Shown here: one piece after another, positions 32,058 through 44,300 of the stretch
Position numbering within the stretch: position 1 is the stretch's first letter
Layout of the letters: each line of letters begins with the position of its first letter
Origin: Eudorina sp. 2006-703-Eu-15
Taxonomy: Eukaryota > Chlorophyta > Chlorophyceae > Chlamydomonadales > Volvocaceae
Length of the DNA stretch: 64,000 bases
Reading direction: 5' to 3'
NCBI GenBank assembly: GCA_003117195.1
Contig: BDSI01000153.1
Coordinates: 205,111-269,110, forward strand
The notes under the pieces: generated by a model
Seen by the model: the letters and a program-made list of their open reading frames with translations, nothing else
What the model was told of the DNA's origin: nothing
The model's database searches: none
Position numbers and translations under genes: made by a program

Positions 32058-35000
32058 TCCGAGGTAGGTGCCGCGCGCAACAACAACTCACACAAGTGCG
32101 GTACCGGGGCTCCGGTTTATGTATGGACATAGGCAAGACCGTAATTCCCCCAGGATCGATAACCCGTTGGGTCTGCAGCGCGCGCCCCCTGAATGTGCAA
32201 CCATGTGTGGAGATAGACAAAACATCCTCACGGCGACGACCATCGTGCAGGTTATGACGTTTGGATGATGAACACGCGGGGCAACACATTCTCCCGGCAG
32301 CACGTCCTCTACAGCGACGCCCAGTCCGCGTTCTGGCGATTCTCGGTGGTGCGCGACGGGGGGCTGCGAAGGGTCTGGCTGGCCTGATATGGCTGAGTTA
32401 AGATTCATATGAAAGGGCGTCTTGGGGTTTGGGTTTAATGGATGGGCTGGCTCAGCAGCAGGCGCACGCCGGAGGTGTCACGGGTTCGAGCGGGGTACGT
32501 AGGATACGAAGTTACGAACGAGTCGGACGATTTGCCGAATACCTTTGCCTGTCTATCGAATACCAGCCTGCGTGCCAGATCCTGGCAACCATGAGATCTG
32601 GGTTGTCTCTCTTATTGCCGATAAGATCCGATACGCCTGCACGATGCGGACCTGGAACGAGCGAAGCGGCCCTCTTCTCGCCATCGTTCGTACAACGTGT
32701 GTACCGCAGGATGAGATGGCCAAGTGGGACCTACGTGAGACGCTCAAGTACATCCAAGACGTGACCGGCTTCACCAAGGCAGGTGCAGGCAGTGCTAGCC
32801 GTGCGTGGCAGTCATCAGCCTGACGTCCACCGCACTGAAATGGAACTTACGTACTTGGCGGTTTCGTTTTTGCAGTGTGTATGTGGTGAGGAGGCTGCGG
32901 CTGTCAACGATACTGTAACATCATTCATAGTAGCTTGACCCCGTGCGTGCGTGGGCCTGCGCGCGGGACAGAACCCATCAAGCCATCATGCGCGCGCTGC
33001 TGCATGGCCATGTGTGATTTTACCGCAGCTACGTACCCATCCCTCGCGCGAGACCGACTGTGCGATTGACTGGGCGCGGGGCGTTGCCACAGTCGGTGAC
33101 CTCAAACCCCTTGAGGGACACCTGCCTGAGGCAGGGCCACGGCCACATTTCGTTGTCTCTGGTGAAACCCGTATATATGTGTGCCCATGGGTCGGTGTTG
33201 TACGTGCGTGGCGCCTTCCCACATACACCGCGCGTGCTGGACATCAGGTGGGCCTGGTGGGCCACAGCCAGGGCGGCACCATCGCTTTGATGGCGCTCAG
33301 CGACGACCCCTGGTTGGCCGAGAGCGTGTCGGTGCTGGTGGCCCTGGGCCCGTGCGCCTACGTGCAGTTCATGACCTCCGTGGTGCTCAAGAACTTCTGC
33401 CGCCAAGCCAACGTAAGTGCGTGGGATCTGGGATGGGGACCCGCCGCTCCAGCCTTTATTAGTTGTTCTGCGAGCGAACAAGTTCACGCTGGATGCTGTT
33501 CTGACATTGAGCTGTGCGTGTATGGTGCTACGGGCGGGGTGCTTGGGCGTTTGGGCTGCGGGAGGCTGCGGGTGGCCAGTGCCCAGTGCGTGGGTCTGGT
33601 GGACATGAATAACTGAATGAACGTTACAGCGGACCCCAAAGGGATCAACGGTGTATACCAGGGCCGGTGGACATGTATGCCGCTCCTCAAAAAGCTCCGT
33701 TCCCACCGCGTGAATCGAAGACCGGGTGGCGGACTTCAAGCCCGGCCGCCTTCACTCCCTTGACCCCGCAGACCAGCGACATATTCAAAATACTGCCTCC
33801 CCAGGAGCTGATCTACATGAGTCCCGAGATGCAGCAGACGTACCTGAACGGCGTGTGCCAGGTGCCGGGCACCATGCTGACATGCCTGGTGGGTACCTGC
33901 ACCTGCTGCGGCAGCAGTGCGCGCCTGAAACAAACGCCACTGCTTGCTACCCAACATATATACCGGCCGCAGCTGAGGGACTTGTGCCGAGGGGTGCAGC
34001 AAACGTGCAGCCACTCCGGTGTGCCGGGGTGTGTGCCGTAAGATTGGTGTGACCTGCTGATGACCTCGCATGCTCTGGCATGTTTGCGTGGCTGCATTCC
34101 GGGCAGCTAGCATAGCTAGCAAGTTACGAAACTGACGGACGGGCTTGGCTGCCGCGCGCCCTGCAGACGACGATGGAGGGAATCTTCGGTGCGTCGAGAC
34201 GGATTACAGCGTCGCAGTACCGGTACGGCCGCTTTGTACGAGAGTTGCCGTTTGCTACAGCTTAGCCCTGACATGCCTCCCTCCCTGGAGTTCGTTGCCG
34301 CCAACCAGTTTGCAGCACGCTAGTCGCTTGGTCCGCACCACGCTCGCACCGCATTCCATGGATGACGCTGACCCAAATCGATAACGCATGCAGACGTTAC
34401 TGGCAAATCTGGCCCTCGTCTACCAGCCTTGGGAACGCCCTGCAGTGGGCTGAGGTACGCATTCCGGGGCTCCCTGGTCTGGGCTGGTCGCTGCGCTAGG
34501 GCTCGCTGGACGGCCGAGGGCGGAAAACGCCTTGTTTTGGATGCCGTGCCGCCTTCATTCCCCGCCCGTCGCAATGTATGGATAATGAGCTGGCAGACAA
34601 CTTGATGTCGGGCGCACCGGCCGTACGCCATCCATGCGCTATTATGGTAGCACTGATGACTTCGTTTCATCGAATCGCCCCTTTATGAAAACCGCGACAC
34701 GTGCGTCTGGTGCCGCCAACAAACACACCTCGATGTACCAGATCTACAACGAGCCGAAGCCGACCTTCCGTCACAAGGGTTACGGGCCGGAGGTGAGGGC
34801 TCATGGCGATCAAGCTGGAGGTCGGGCCGGCCTTGCGGCACGCACGGGGGCCCCGCGGGCATTGGTGCACGGGAACTGTCATTCATCTTACCAAAATCGC
34901 TCCGTAGATTTTAAAGTTGACTCCTTGTATTGACTCCCTTAAGTTGACTCCCTGATACCCCCGTTTGGTGTTAGCCACCATGCGAGTCTCGGCACGAAAA

Positions 35001-35888
35001 CGCCACACGCAGCGCGGCACATCCTGTTCCCGCCAAACCCTCCCGGCTGCAGTTCAAGTTGGAAAACGTCAGGGCCCCGGTGGTGATGATTTCAGGTAAC
35101 TGCCAGACCCCTACCCATGTGGTGACGTTGCTTTACGGGGACGGCTAAGCAAGCGAATCTGTGCATCAGGGCTCGCGTCGTTCGTAATGCCTTTTCGCAA
35201 GCTCTCCTCCGAACTTGCTGGCAGGACGTCAGGATGTATGGTCCAGACCAGTTGCATTGACTTGGATTGTCCTTATTACGACGCGCTCATCTGCCCCGCC
35301 CTCGCGGCGATTCTCTTTGGGCTTGGTCCTTGTCGATCGACCGAGACGGGTTGGACACCTGGACTCTGCCGGCGGCACGCATTCGTGGGTCCCCGCCGTA
35401 CAACCACCTGCGTGACCTATCGCAGGTGGCGCTGACGTGCTCGCATCTATGGAGGACATCGCCGAGCAGAAAAAGCGACTCAAGAAGGTCCTCCGCAAGG
35501 AGCTTCACATCCCCGACTACAGCCATATGGGTAAGCAACGCTCATGTATGCCGTGGTTTGTCGTGTCGCAACATTCGTTGGGGGTAAAGGCGCGATCGCA
35601 CATCTGTAACTGCGATTCGCCAGGAATCCAACCGACCGATCGTGCCTGAAAGTGACGGCACCGCGGCCGTGCGTGTGTTGGGCCCGGGAAATCCTTTGCC
35701 CCTGTATGTTTGGGTTGCTTGCGTTGCGCTGATCGGCTGCCGAATGACGGACACGGCCCTTCCGGCGGGGCTGCTGCTGCCGGCGCTGGCGCCCATGGAT
35801 CCCTGCCACAGACTTCATCTGGGACACCGGTGCTGTGCGGACGGCGTATCCCATCGTCCTTGAAGCCCTGGGAGAGAGTTTCGCCTGA
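30669..35888 (+). CDS. Acid-lipase-type alpha/beta hydrolase (LIPA-like)
   Basis: Spliced gene. Supported exons: 30669-31326, 31637-31852, 32251-32345, 32710-32778, 33248-33412, 33772-about 33890, about 34650-34792, 35053-35095, 35426-35530, 35812-35888 (TGA). Exons between 33.9 and 34.65 kb are unresolved. A hydrophobic segment ([17 protein letters not shown]) and an Asn/Ser/Thr-rich linker precede the catalytic domain. Family marks in order: [18 protein letters not shown] (oxyanion region), [37 protein letters not shown] (nucleophile Ser), [19 protein letters not shown] (acid Asp), and PDYSHMDFIWD (catalytic His). This is the lysosomal acid/gastric lipase layout, hydrolysing triacylglycerols or sterol esters. 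The N-terminal hydrophobic segment suggests membrane anchoring or the secretory route. The 32779-33247 intron appears to use a GC donor. Confidence 0.85.
32007..32055. repeat. (TA)n microsatellite
   Basis: An uninterrupted 49-bp TA run in the second lipase intron. Confidence 0.98.
33608..33665 (-). mobile_element. 58-bp retroposed fragment with 10-bp target duplication in a lipase intron
   Basis: The direct repeats GGTGGACATG at 33598-33607 and 33666-33675 flank exactly 58 bp. On the minus strand that insert contains TGGTATACACCGTTGATCCC then TTTGGGGTCCGCTGTAACG and an ATTCAGTTATT tail. It is a shorter copy of the repeat at about 18.5 kb. The perfect 10-bp duplication and truncated 5' side fit target-primed reverse transcription. 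Confidence 0.75.
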
Positions 35889-37174
35889 TAAGGAGGCTTG
35901 GGATCCTGATTCGCTGACGATAACCGCCTGAACTGGACAACGACACGCACGGCATGTCCGAGACGCACGGCGGGATGCCAGGTGGCGTCAAGTGCGTGGC
36001 TGTGGATGCGCGAGGGACGCATGTCCCCACATCTGCGCGCGCTTCGTCCAAATAATAACGGCCGATTGGCGACGCCCACGTGAAACGAACGGACGCGCTG
36101 ATGCAATGTTGTGGTCTTGGGGCGTCAACCGCGAAATCCGCGATCAGCAGACTGGGATTGCGATGGGTTGCAAATGCACTTCTGACGTACACATTCGTAC
36201 TCGACTGTGCAACCAGTGCGGTCCCGCATGTGCCGACGAAGACCGCAGGTGTGCGGAGGTGGTTGCACCGCCGGTTGATGGCGGGCTCACAAATCGCCTT
36301 GGTGTGCAGACCTACCGCAGTCGTGCAATCAGGGGAAATGCATTTTGTTGGTTAACACACTGAGAGCGGTGGCTTGATGGTCTTCCGGCCCAACTGGGCC
36401 GAACCGCTAGGAACCGATTTGGCAGTTTTGGCGGTTTTGTGACCGTGGGTGACCGACTGACCGTGCAACTGCCGGGCTTGTGAACACGTGTGGACCATGC
36501 TCAGCGCAACAGGAAGGCACATTGGCTGGGGCCTAGAGACTGGCCAGGCTGGTGTACACAAGACAGCTTGGGAAGGGACAAGGTCGTCCGCAGCGGCAAT
36601 CTGCCCGGATTTCTTTGATTAGGATGAATAGTTATTTTCATACGTGGCACTGCGGAAACCATTATCGTTAAGGAATGTGACCCTTGGGACTAGGAGGCAA
36701 ACGCGCATCCCTAGGAAACGCGCACATGCATTTTGGACATTTTAGCGCAATTAAACGACAGCTGCAATCATATGTTGAGTCCTGGTCAAACGATTCCGCA
36801 AAATGCGGACAAGTCTTTCGAAGAAATACGGGGGCTGTAAAAAGTGTACGGCCACGACGGTCCAGCAGGTAGGCCCAGAACAGAAGTTTGAGGTTGATTT
36901 GCACCATTGCACTTGTTCCTCGAAAGGCACAGACGCAATTATTGCATGACACCCGTCACGGGATAGAACCGGGGCGTCCGCACCCAGTCGAAAGCCGATC
37001 TGGCATATTGAGGCGGTGGGCTACATATTAATCTAAGGATGGGATGCGGTAGCTCAATCAACGCCTCTGCTTCGCAGGTAAGATGGGCGGCTCAAGCTGC
37101 TTCCGTTTGTAGAGGCGACGATCTAAATTGCTTTCGAAGAGAATACATGTGGAGAATTGTAATTCTGGATTTTT
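35889..37174. other. Intergenic region, no gene recognised
   Basis: Starts with the lipase 3' flank. A plus-strand TGTAA at 36836-36840 is the first good poly(A)-type signal I see, but it is about 950 nt past the stop. No exon with family motifs. Confidence 0.35.
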
Positions 37175-37419
37175 ATGACGTCGTGCTCTGAACAGACGGC
37201 AACCCCTGTGAAGGATGTGTCCAAGCAAGGAAGCGGCAAAACTGCGTCTGCAGATGTCACGCCGCGAAAGCGTGACTCTCAAGATAAGAAAGAGAGCTCG
37301 GTGCGAGGGGAGGCGCCCAAGCCTGCTGCTCCGCCACCTATTGCACCCATATCGCCCATATCGCCCATATCGCCTTCGAAGTCAGGCCGGTCATATGCCT
37401 TCGACGACCGGTCCTTGAG
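37175..37419 (+). CDS. Possible first exon upstream of the pyruvate kinase gene
   Basis: ATG-started open segment of 81 codons, Ser/Lys/Pro-rich (contains APISPISPISPSKSG), ending at a good donor (GAG|GTATGT). Its end phase does not match the inferred acceptor at 38016/38017. Either a small exon is missed or this is not part of the gene. If real it would give the kinase a disordered, possibly organelle-targeting or phosphorylatable N-terminus. Confidence 0.35.
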
Positions 37420-38016
37420 GTATGTTTTGTTGAATATTTCTGCCCTTAACTCAAGTATACAGAATAAAGTGGTGAGCTGCGTCCAGTCGTGAGAGGAGAA
37501 TTTCTCGCTCTCGCAAGGCCACTGCTTCCCTCCTCGCCCTAACAATTCACGAAGGCATGGGTGTGCTTTGAAGAATAAGTGACCCCTAGCCTTATGTAAG
37601 CGGTTCGCTGCGGTGCACTTTGCCCTATAGGAATGCGCCTGGTCGGCTAACAAAGATGAACTCATTGTACAGCCCTACAATGTCGGTTGAGGAGCAAACA
37701 ATCAACGGTGAGGTGGGGGTATCGCTGGGGTATCGTTTTGGTTCCGGTGCGAAGGATGGGCCGCGGCTGCGGGGGCTGTGCTGACGGGTATGGAAAGTAA
37801 ACGGCAAGCTGCACTGTCGACGTCAAGTCACCTACCCGTCCACCCGTCACTTAATGTCTATACTTAGTGATTGGCACGTGCGCAAACGCAATCAGCGTTG
37901 CACCGCGGCACTGGGCGGACTCCCTGAGCTGTCGCTGACCCGCATGTGGGACCGGCATATTTGTTGACCGAATTATGTTGCACCACATACTGCTGCCCCT
38001 GTTTGTTGGGGTACAG

Positions 38017-41000
38017 CCGTCAAGACCAAGCTCCAAAAGGAATGGGCGCCTGAATACGAACCTGAGGAGATCCGGCCGCCGCAAGAGACCCCGGACGTGC
38101 ACTCTGAGCGTGCAACCAACGTCACGCTTGCCATGATCCTCAAAGACCAGGAGGAGCTGGCCCGCAAAACGAAGATCATTTGCACTGCGGGGCCAGCGTG
38201 CTGGTCGGAGGAGGGGCTGTCAAAGCTGCTGGACGCGGGCTGCAACGTGCTGCGGCTGAACTTCAGCCACGGCGACCATGAGGGCCACTACGGGGTGCTG
38301 GAGCGCTTCCGCAAGGTGGGCTGGAAGGAGGGGCGGATGCGCAAGGGCGGGGCATGGAGACCACGTGGCGGCGTTGACTGATGTTGTATGTAATCTACTC
38401 TCGGAGTTGTACAGCGACCGGCCGACCGTTGGCAGGTTTGCGTCAGTACGGATACACAGCATTGTTGTGAATTGCACACATCCGCATGCATGCAGCCCGA
38501 CCAGCCGGCGTGGCGGACTCTTCCGGGAACAAGAGACAGGAGGCTTCCCGCAGATGGGTTTAACTGGGAAAACCGCACGTAACCGTTTTAACTAATACCC
38601 GGCGTACTTAGTTCCCATCTACTACGCTACTCCATTGGGGAAGCTGCCACTTGCAGACATGGTAAACGCCGCCACCAGGGGGATCCCAGAGCTGCCAGCC
38701 GCCGGAATCATGTGTATGTGCAAGCAATTCGCGTTCTTGCCCCTGAAATCGCGCCGAGATGGCAGCTACTAATCCGGACCCATATCCCGTTGGCGGGGCT
38801 CTTCACAGGTTTGTGCGGCCAAGGGCAGCTACGCTGCCTGCCTGCTGGATACGAAGGGCCCGGAGATTCGCACCGCTATGCTGAAGAACGGCAAGGACAT
38901 TGAGTTGGTGGCGGGCCAGAGTATTTTCGTGGAGGCGGTGGGCGCCGCATACACCTCCTGGGAGGGATTCAAAGATCCCGACAGCGGCGAAACCCGGATC
39001 GGCCTGTCGTACGACAAGCTGTGTGCGAGCGTGAAGCCGGGAAGCAAGATCCTGCTGGCGGACGGCAGCATCTCGATTCGCGTGGATGAGATCATCTCGG
39101 CGCGTGTTCTGCGGGGCACGGTGCTGAACAGCAAGAAGCTGGGCCAGCGCAAAAACTGCAACCTGCCAGGTGTCAAGGTGGACATCCCCGTGCTGACGGA
39201 GAAGGACATCGACGACTTGCAGCAGTTTGCAGCCAAGCACAAGATGGACTTCGTGGCGGCATCGTTCGTGCAGAGCGCAGCCGATGTGCGGTACATTCGC
39301 CGGACGCTGGATGCAGCGCCTGGCGGCCAGCACGTGCGCATCATCTCAAAGATTGAGAACTTGGAGGGCTTGAATAACTACGACGAAATCCTGCGGGAGA
39401 GTGACGGCATTATGGTTGCGCGCGGCGATCTGGGCATGGAGATTCCGTCTGAGAAGGTTCGAAGGGGAGGCTGGGGGAACGGTCTGCCGCTTGCCCTGGG
39501 CTGGGGCAATATGGGATGCTGGGGTTGATGTGGGTCGACATGAACGGTATATGCGTACAAAACACGATGCGTTCTACTACAGCTGGAGACCGACGAAGTC
39601 CTTGCAAGTTACATATCATCTGGTGCTTGTTGCCATCGGAATACAAGGCAGTGGGCATTCTCCCGGTATCTATACCTAGAAGACAAGCGTCGTGCTATCA
39701 GCAACTAAGTTGCTATCGGGGTAGTTTTCTTTGCGCGGTGCTGACATTCCGCTCTGGGCAAGCGCCAACGCGGCGCCTGCACGTAGGTGCCCGTGGCCCA
39801 GAAGATGATGATCACCAAGGCCAACATCGCGGGCAAGTTCGTGATCTGCGCGACCCAGATGTTGGAGTCCATGGTTAACAACCCGCGGCCGACGCGCGCC
39901 GAGATGACGGATGTGGCCAATGCCGTGTACGACGGCGTGGACTGCGTAATGCTTTCGGGTGAGTCCATTGTTCATGTTAACCTCCCTTGAGTTCCATGGA
40001 ATGCAGCTGAGGTGGTTTTGACCGACCCTGCGGAAGCAGGTTCGTGGCACTTTTTCTTATACCTGGTAGTAAGAGGGTGCCATGCATGACCACCTACTAC
40101 CGACCTTCATGGCTGGCCACCACCTAATACCGACCTTCATCGATGTCTGACCACCACCTGGTACAAAACTTCATGTCTCGTGCTGCGGCGCTGGCTTCAG
40201 GTGAAAGCGCCAATGGTGACTTCCCGGACATTGCGGTTCGGACGATGGCGGCGATCGTCGCAAACGCGGAGGTCGGAGTCGACTATTACTCGCAGTACAG
40301 CTTCATCCGGTAAGGCCCGTTGGAAACCGCACTTTTTTTCCGACTGATGTGGCCTGGCATGACCCAGGCTGTTTGCATACATGGGCTTGCTCTGATGTCG
40401 TCTGTTGCCGTCGTCTGCTGTCGTCGCGTTGCCACAGTTACTGGGCCACGAAGGGCAATGAGCTGGCCATGGAGCCCGATGAGTGCATGCTGTCCTCGGC
40501 CGCCTCGATGGCGGTGGGCTTCACGGAAGACACCACGCCGGAGGTGAGTCACAACTGCCATACGACCTGAAGCAGTGGTGATCCTGGTCTATCAGCGGCC
40601 GATTGCGCTACCCGTGGCTGCCATTTCACGCGCTGTGGCTTCAGCGTTTCTTTAGTGCACATCAGCAAGGGTGATCGCGTCATTCTGCGGCTGGCAACGT
40701 GTGTGGAAGCCGCTGACGCGTCGTGTTTATTGCTGATGCAGGCCTTCAAGCGCGTCTCACGCAGTCAGGCCATGACGTTGATTGTGGTGATCACAGAGAA
40801 CGGCCGCGCCGCAAACCTGATCTCCAAGTATCGGCCGCCTTGCCTCGTGGTGGTGGCCAGCACCAACGTCCAGGTGAGATGCCCATCGTGAGAGCAATGG
40901 CCCAGGCCACGGCCCTCATATTAGCTGCTCAGACCTCTAATTAGTTCCTGTCATGCCACGTGGCAGTCAGTATCGCCTGTGTTACGAGTAGTTCATCCAA

Positions 41001-41300
41001 GCGGGTAGGTAAGCCATTTGGTTGCCGAGCCGTGTTAGGCAGACATGGTAGTCAAGCTCTTATGTACATCTCCGCAGGTGCTTCGGCAAGCGAGCGTCAG
41101 CTTTGGGCAGGTTCCGCTGTTGCTGGGCAGCCTGGACATCGAGTCAGAAGATCTGGCGGAGCGCGCCGTGGAGAAGGCCCGCAGCCTGGGCCTGATGTCA
41201 CCCACGGGGCATGACGTGCGCATGATTGTGGCTCGCGGCCGCCACTCCGGCAGCGCGGACACGGACCCCATTGTGACGGTAGTCAAGCCGGGCGGCTCCG
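38017..41300 (+). other. Pyruvate kinase module 1
   Basis: Exons 38017-38315, 38809-39456, 39787-39958, 40201-40309, 40438-40543, 40742-40873 and the first part of 41078-41590. The N-terminal, barrel, B-domain and C-terminal parts are all represented, and every active-site signature is intact ([37 protein letters not shown]). It is followed by a linker of about 60 residues rich in Ser, Gly, Arg and Pro (about 41260-41440). Confidence 0.85.
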
Positions 41301-44300
41301 GCCTCAAGCGCCGCAACTGGAGCACTGGCAACACGCTGTACTCGCCCTCAGGTGTACCCGTCCAGCGGCCTGGCGTCCGCAGTCTGCGCAGCACGCGCAC
41401 CAACCTGCCGCTCATCACCGCGCCAGTCAAACAGGGCCGCTCCACGAAGATTGTGTGCACCATGGGCCCGGCGTGCTGGTCGGAGGAGACGATGAGCAAG
41501 CTGTTGGACGCGGGCATGGACATCATCCGTCTGAACTTCAGCCACGGCGACCATGAGGGCCACTTCGCGGTGCTGAATCGTTTCCGAAAGGTACCGTTTC
41601 GCTGAAGAGCAACAGACAGGAAATTGTTGGCCCGTATGATATCACCAGGCGCGAACGGTTGGTCGATTGCTGCTTGAACCTGGTGGTGTTTCACGTGATG
41701 ATTCCGTTTCACTGCTGGGACGCGACGCAAGGGTACGTGCTAGCGTGGTCAGCGCCCTGAGGCCCTGTCCTGCATTCTTGGCTGCCCTTGCCCAGGTTTG
41801 CAAGGAAAAGCAAGCAGAGCTGCAGAGCCAGGGCGCCAAGGTGGTGCCCGAGTGGGCCTGCCTGCTGGACACCAAGGGCCCGGAGATCCGCACCGCTATG
41901 CTGAGGGGCGGAAAGGACATCGACCTCATGGCCGGGCAAACAATCTTGATCGAGGCGGTGGGCGCCGCGTACACCACCTGGGAGGGCTATAAGGACGAGG
42001 CGACCGGCGAGACCAAGATCGGTCTGTCGTACGACAAGCTCTGCACCAGCGTTCAGGCGGGCAACAAGATTCTGCTGGCGGACGGCAGCATCTCGATTGT
42101 GGTGGACGAGATCCTGACCGCGAAGCTCCTGCGCGGCACAGTGATGAACAGCAAGAAGCTGGGCCAGCGCAAGAACTGCAACCTGCCGGGGGTCAAAGTG
42201 GAAATCCCGGTGCTGACGGAGAAGGACATTGACGACTTGAAAAACTTCGCGGCCAAGCACGAGATGGACTACGTCGCGGCGTCGTTCGTGCAGAGCGCCG
42301 CGGACGTGCAGTTCATCCGGCGCGTGCTGGACGAGGGCGGCGGCACGCGCGTGAAGATCATCTCAAAGATTGAGAACGCGGAGGGCCTCGTCAATTACGA
42401 TGAAATCCTGCAGGAGAGTGACGGCATCATGGTGGCCCGCGGCGACCTGGGCATGGAGATTGCCGCGGAGAAGGTGTGTGTGCTAGGAACGACAGGGTCT
42501 TGCGGAACAACAGTGCTGGCCGAGCGAGGCTTAACCGCGGCCTGTACATTGTATAACCTGTCAATGATCCGTTGCGGGTGTGAGTCATACACAATTGAGT
42601 GCTCAGCAGGGGGCAACGCCTCTTGGTTTATGCATTCGCATACGGCAGCCCTACGCCTGTACATGGGCCCAACGTCAACTGAACAGTTGCGTTAGTTGTG
42701 TTACTTCTATGGCCCCATGCACCTTGCGCTGTAGGTCCCGCTGGCTCAGAAGATGATGATCACCAAGGCCAATATCGCCGGGAAGTTCATCATCACGGCG
42801 ACGCAGATGCTTGAGTCGATGATTTCAAACCCGCGGCCGACGCGCGCCGAGATGACGGACGTGGCCAACGCCGTGTTGGACGGCACGGACTGCGTCATGC
42901 TTTCTGGTGAGTGTGACGACAGCGCATTCGAGTTTCTGGACTTGTATTACAGGTTTCCGCTGGAGAAGTCGACGGAATGCTTGCTGTGTCGGAGACACCC
43001 AGTTCACGTCAGCTCTCAGTTGGCTCGAGGTGTGCCGACCTTCCTTCCACGACGTCTGTTGCAGGCGAGACCGCCAACGGGTCCTTCCCCGAGGCGGCTG
43101 TGGCTACGATGGCAGCCATCTGCGTCAACGCCGAGCACATGGTGGAGGTAAGGCGGAGGAGGGTAGCGGCAGATTGTTTGATGCCCCGGGCTAGCTTAGA
43201 TGCCTCGCTTTATGTAACAGGTATCATGGGGTAGGGTTGACCTACAAGCATCCTCGCGGCTTCGTTCCCGCAGACGACCAAGCGCTTCAACTTCCTGCGG
43301 AACCACACGCCGAAGCCGATGACGGGCGCCGAAGCGGTCTGCAGCGGCGCCGTCATGACCGCCATCGACACAGACGCGAAGCTCATGGTCTGCATCACCA
43401 ACTCGGGCCGTGCTCCGGCCTTGGTGTCCAAGTACCGGCCGCCCGTGCCCGTGGTGGTGGTCACGCCAGACGTGCAGCTGGTGCGGCATTGCAGGTGCGC
43501 AGGGCCCTTGCTGCTGCCAAATTGTTAACAACTCTCTGCCGTGCGTTGGACTGGGCCCACCACGTTCCTATTCCGGTATTGAATGCGGGGAAATAAGCTA
43601 GAACCCCGTTCTCTTCGTTCTTTTTCATGCCTTACGGTTGGGCTTATTATGTCATCGTGCGTCGATTTGTCCGAACACGATCGCAAGGTTGTTTCTTCGG
43701 TCTTGTAATTTGCATAATTAGTTGGGGGCAGCAGCGTTGACTTGCAGGAAGGCTGATGCGCTGTTGAGAATGTGGATGGTGAAGGGATGTTTCTCGGTGT
43801 TGCGCTGACCCGCAGGTCCGTCTTCGGACAGACGGGTGTGCTGGTCAAGGACATTGAGAGCATCCCCGTCAGCGACCTGGTGGAGACAGCGGTGTCGACG
43901 GCGCGGTCCATCGGACTGGCTGACGTGGTGGAGGGCGACCAGCTGGTGGTGCTTCAGCGGCGTAAAGCCACCTCGGCAACGCAGGTACGTGGACCGCGGT
44001 GGACCTGCCCAGTCATTAGGATAGCGGCATCGTCTGTTCAGCGTTTCTCTTGACACGTAGGCACCAAAACATGCGGTGAAGGGTTGCACGCGTCGCTTAA
44101 CATTATAGCAGCATACAACCTACGCCGCTTTTCCCTTGATGGGCGGACAACCTTTTCTGCAGATCTACGACGATCAGCGCCTCGTAGCGCGTGTCCTGGT
44201 GTACGGAAAGACAACGGGAGCCGAGTACGGCCACACGTGCTACCCCGGCGACACGATCGTGTTCCACAGGTGCGTTGCGCGGCCTTAAAACAGATGCGGC

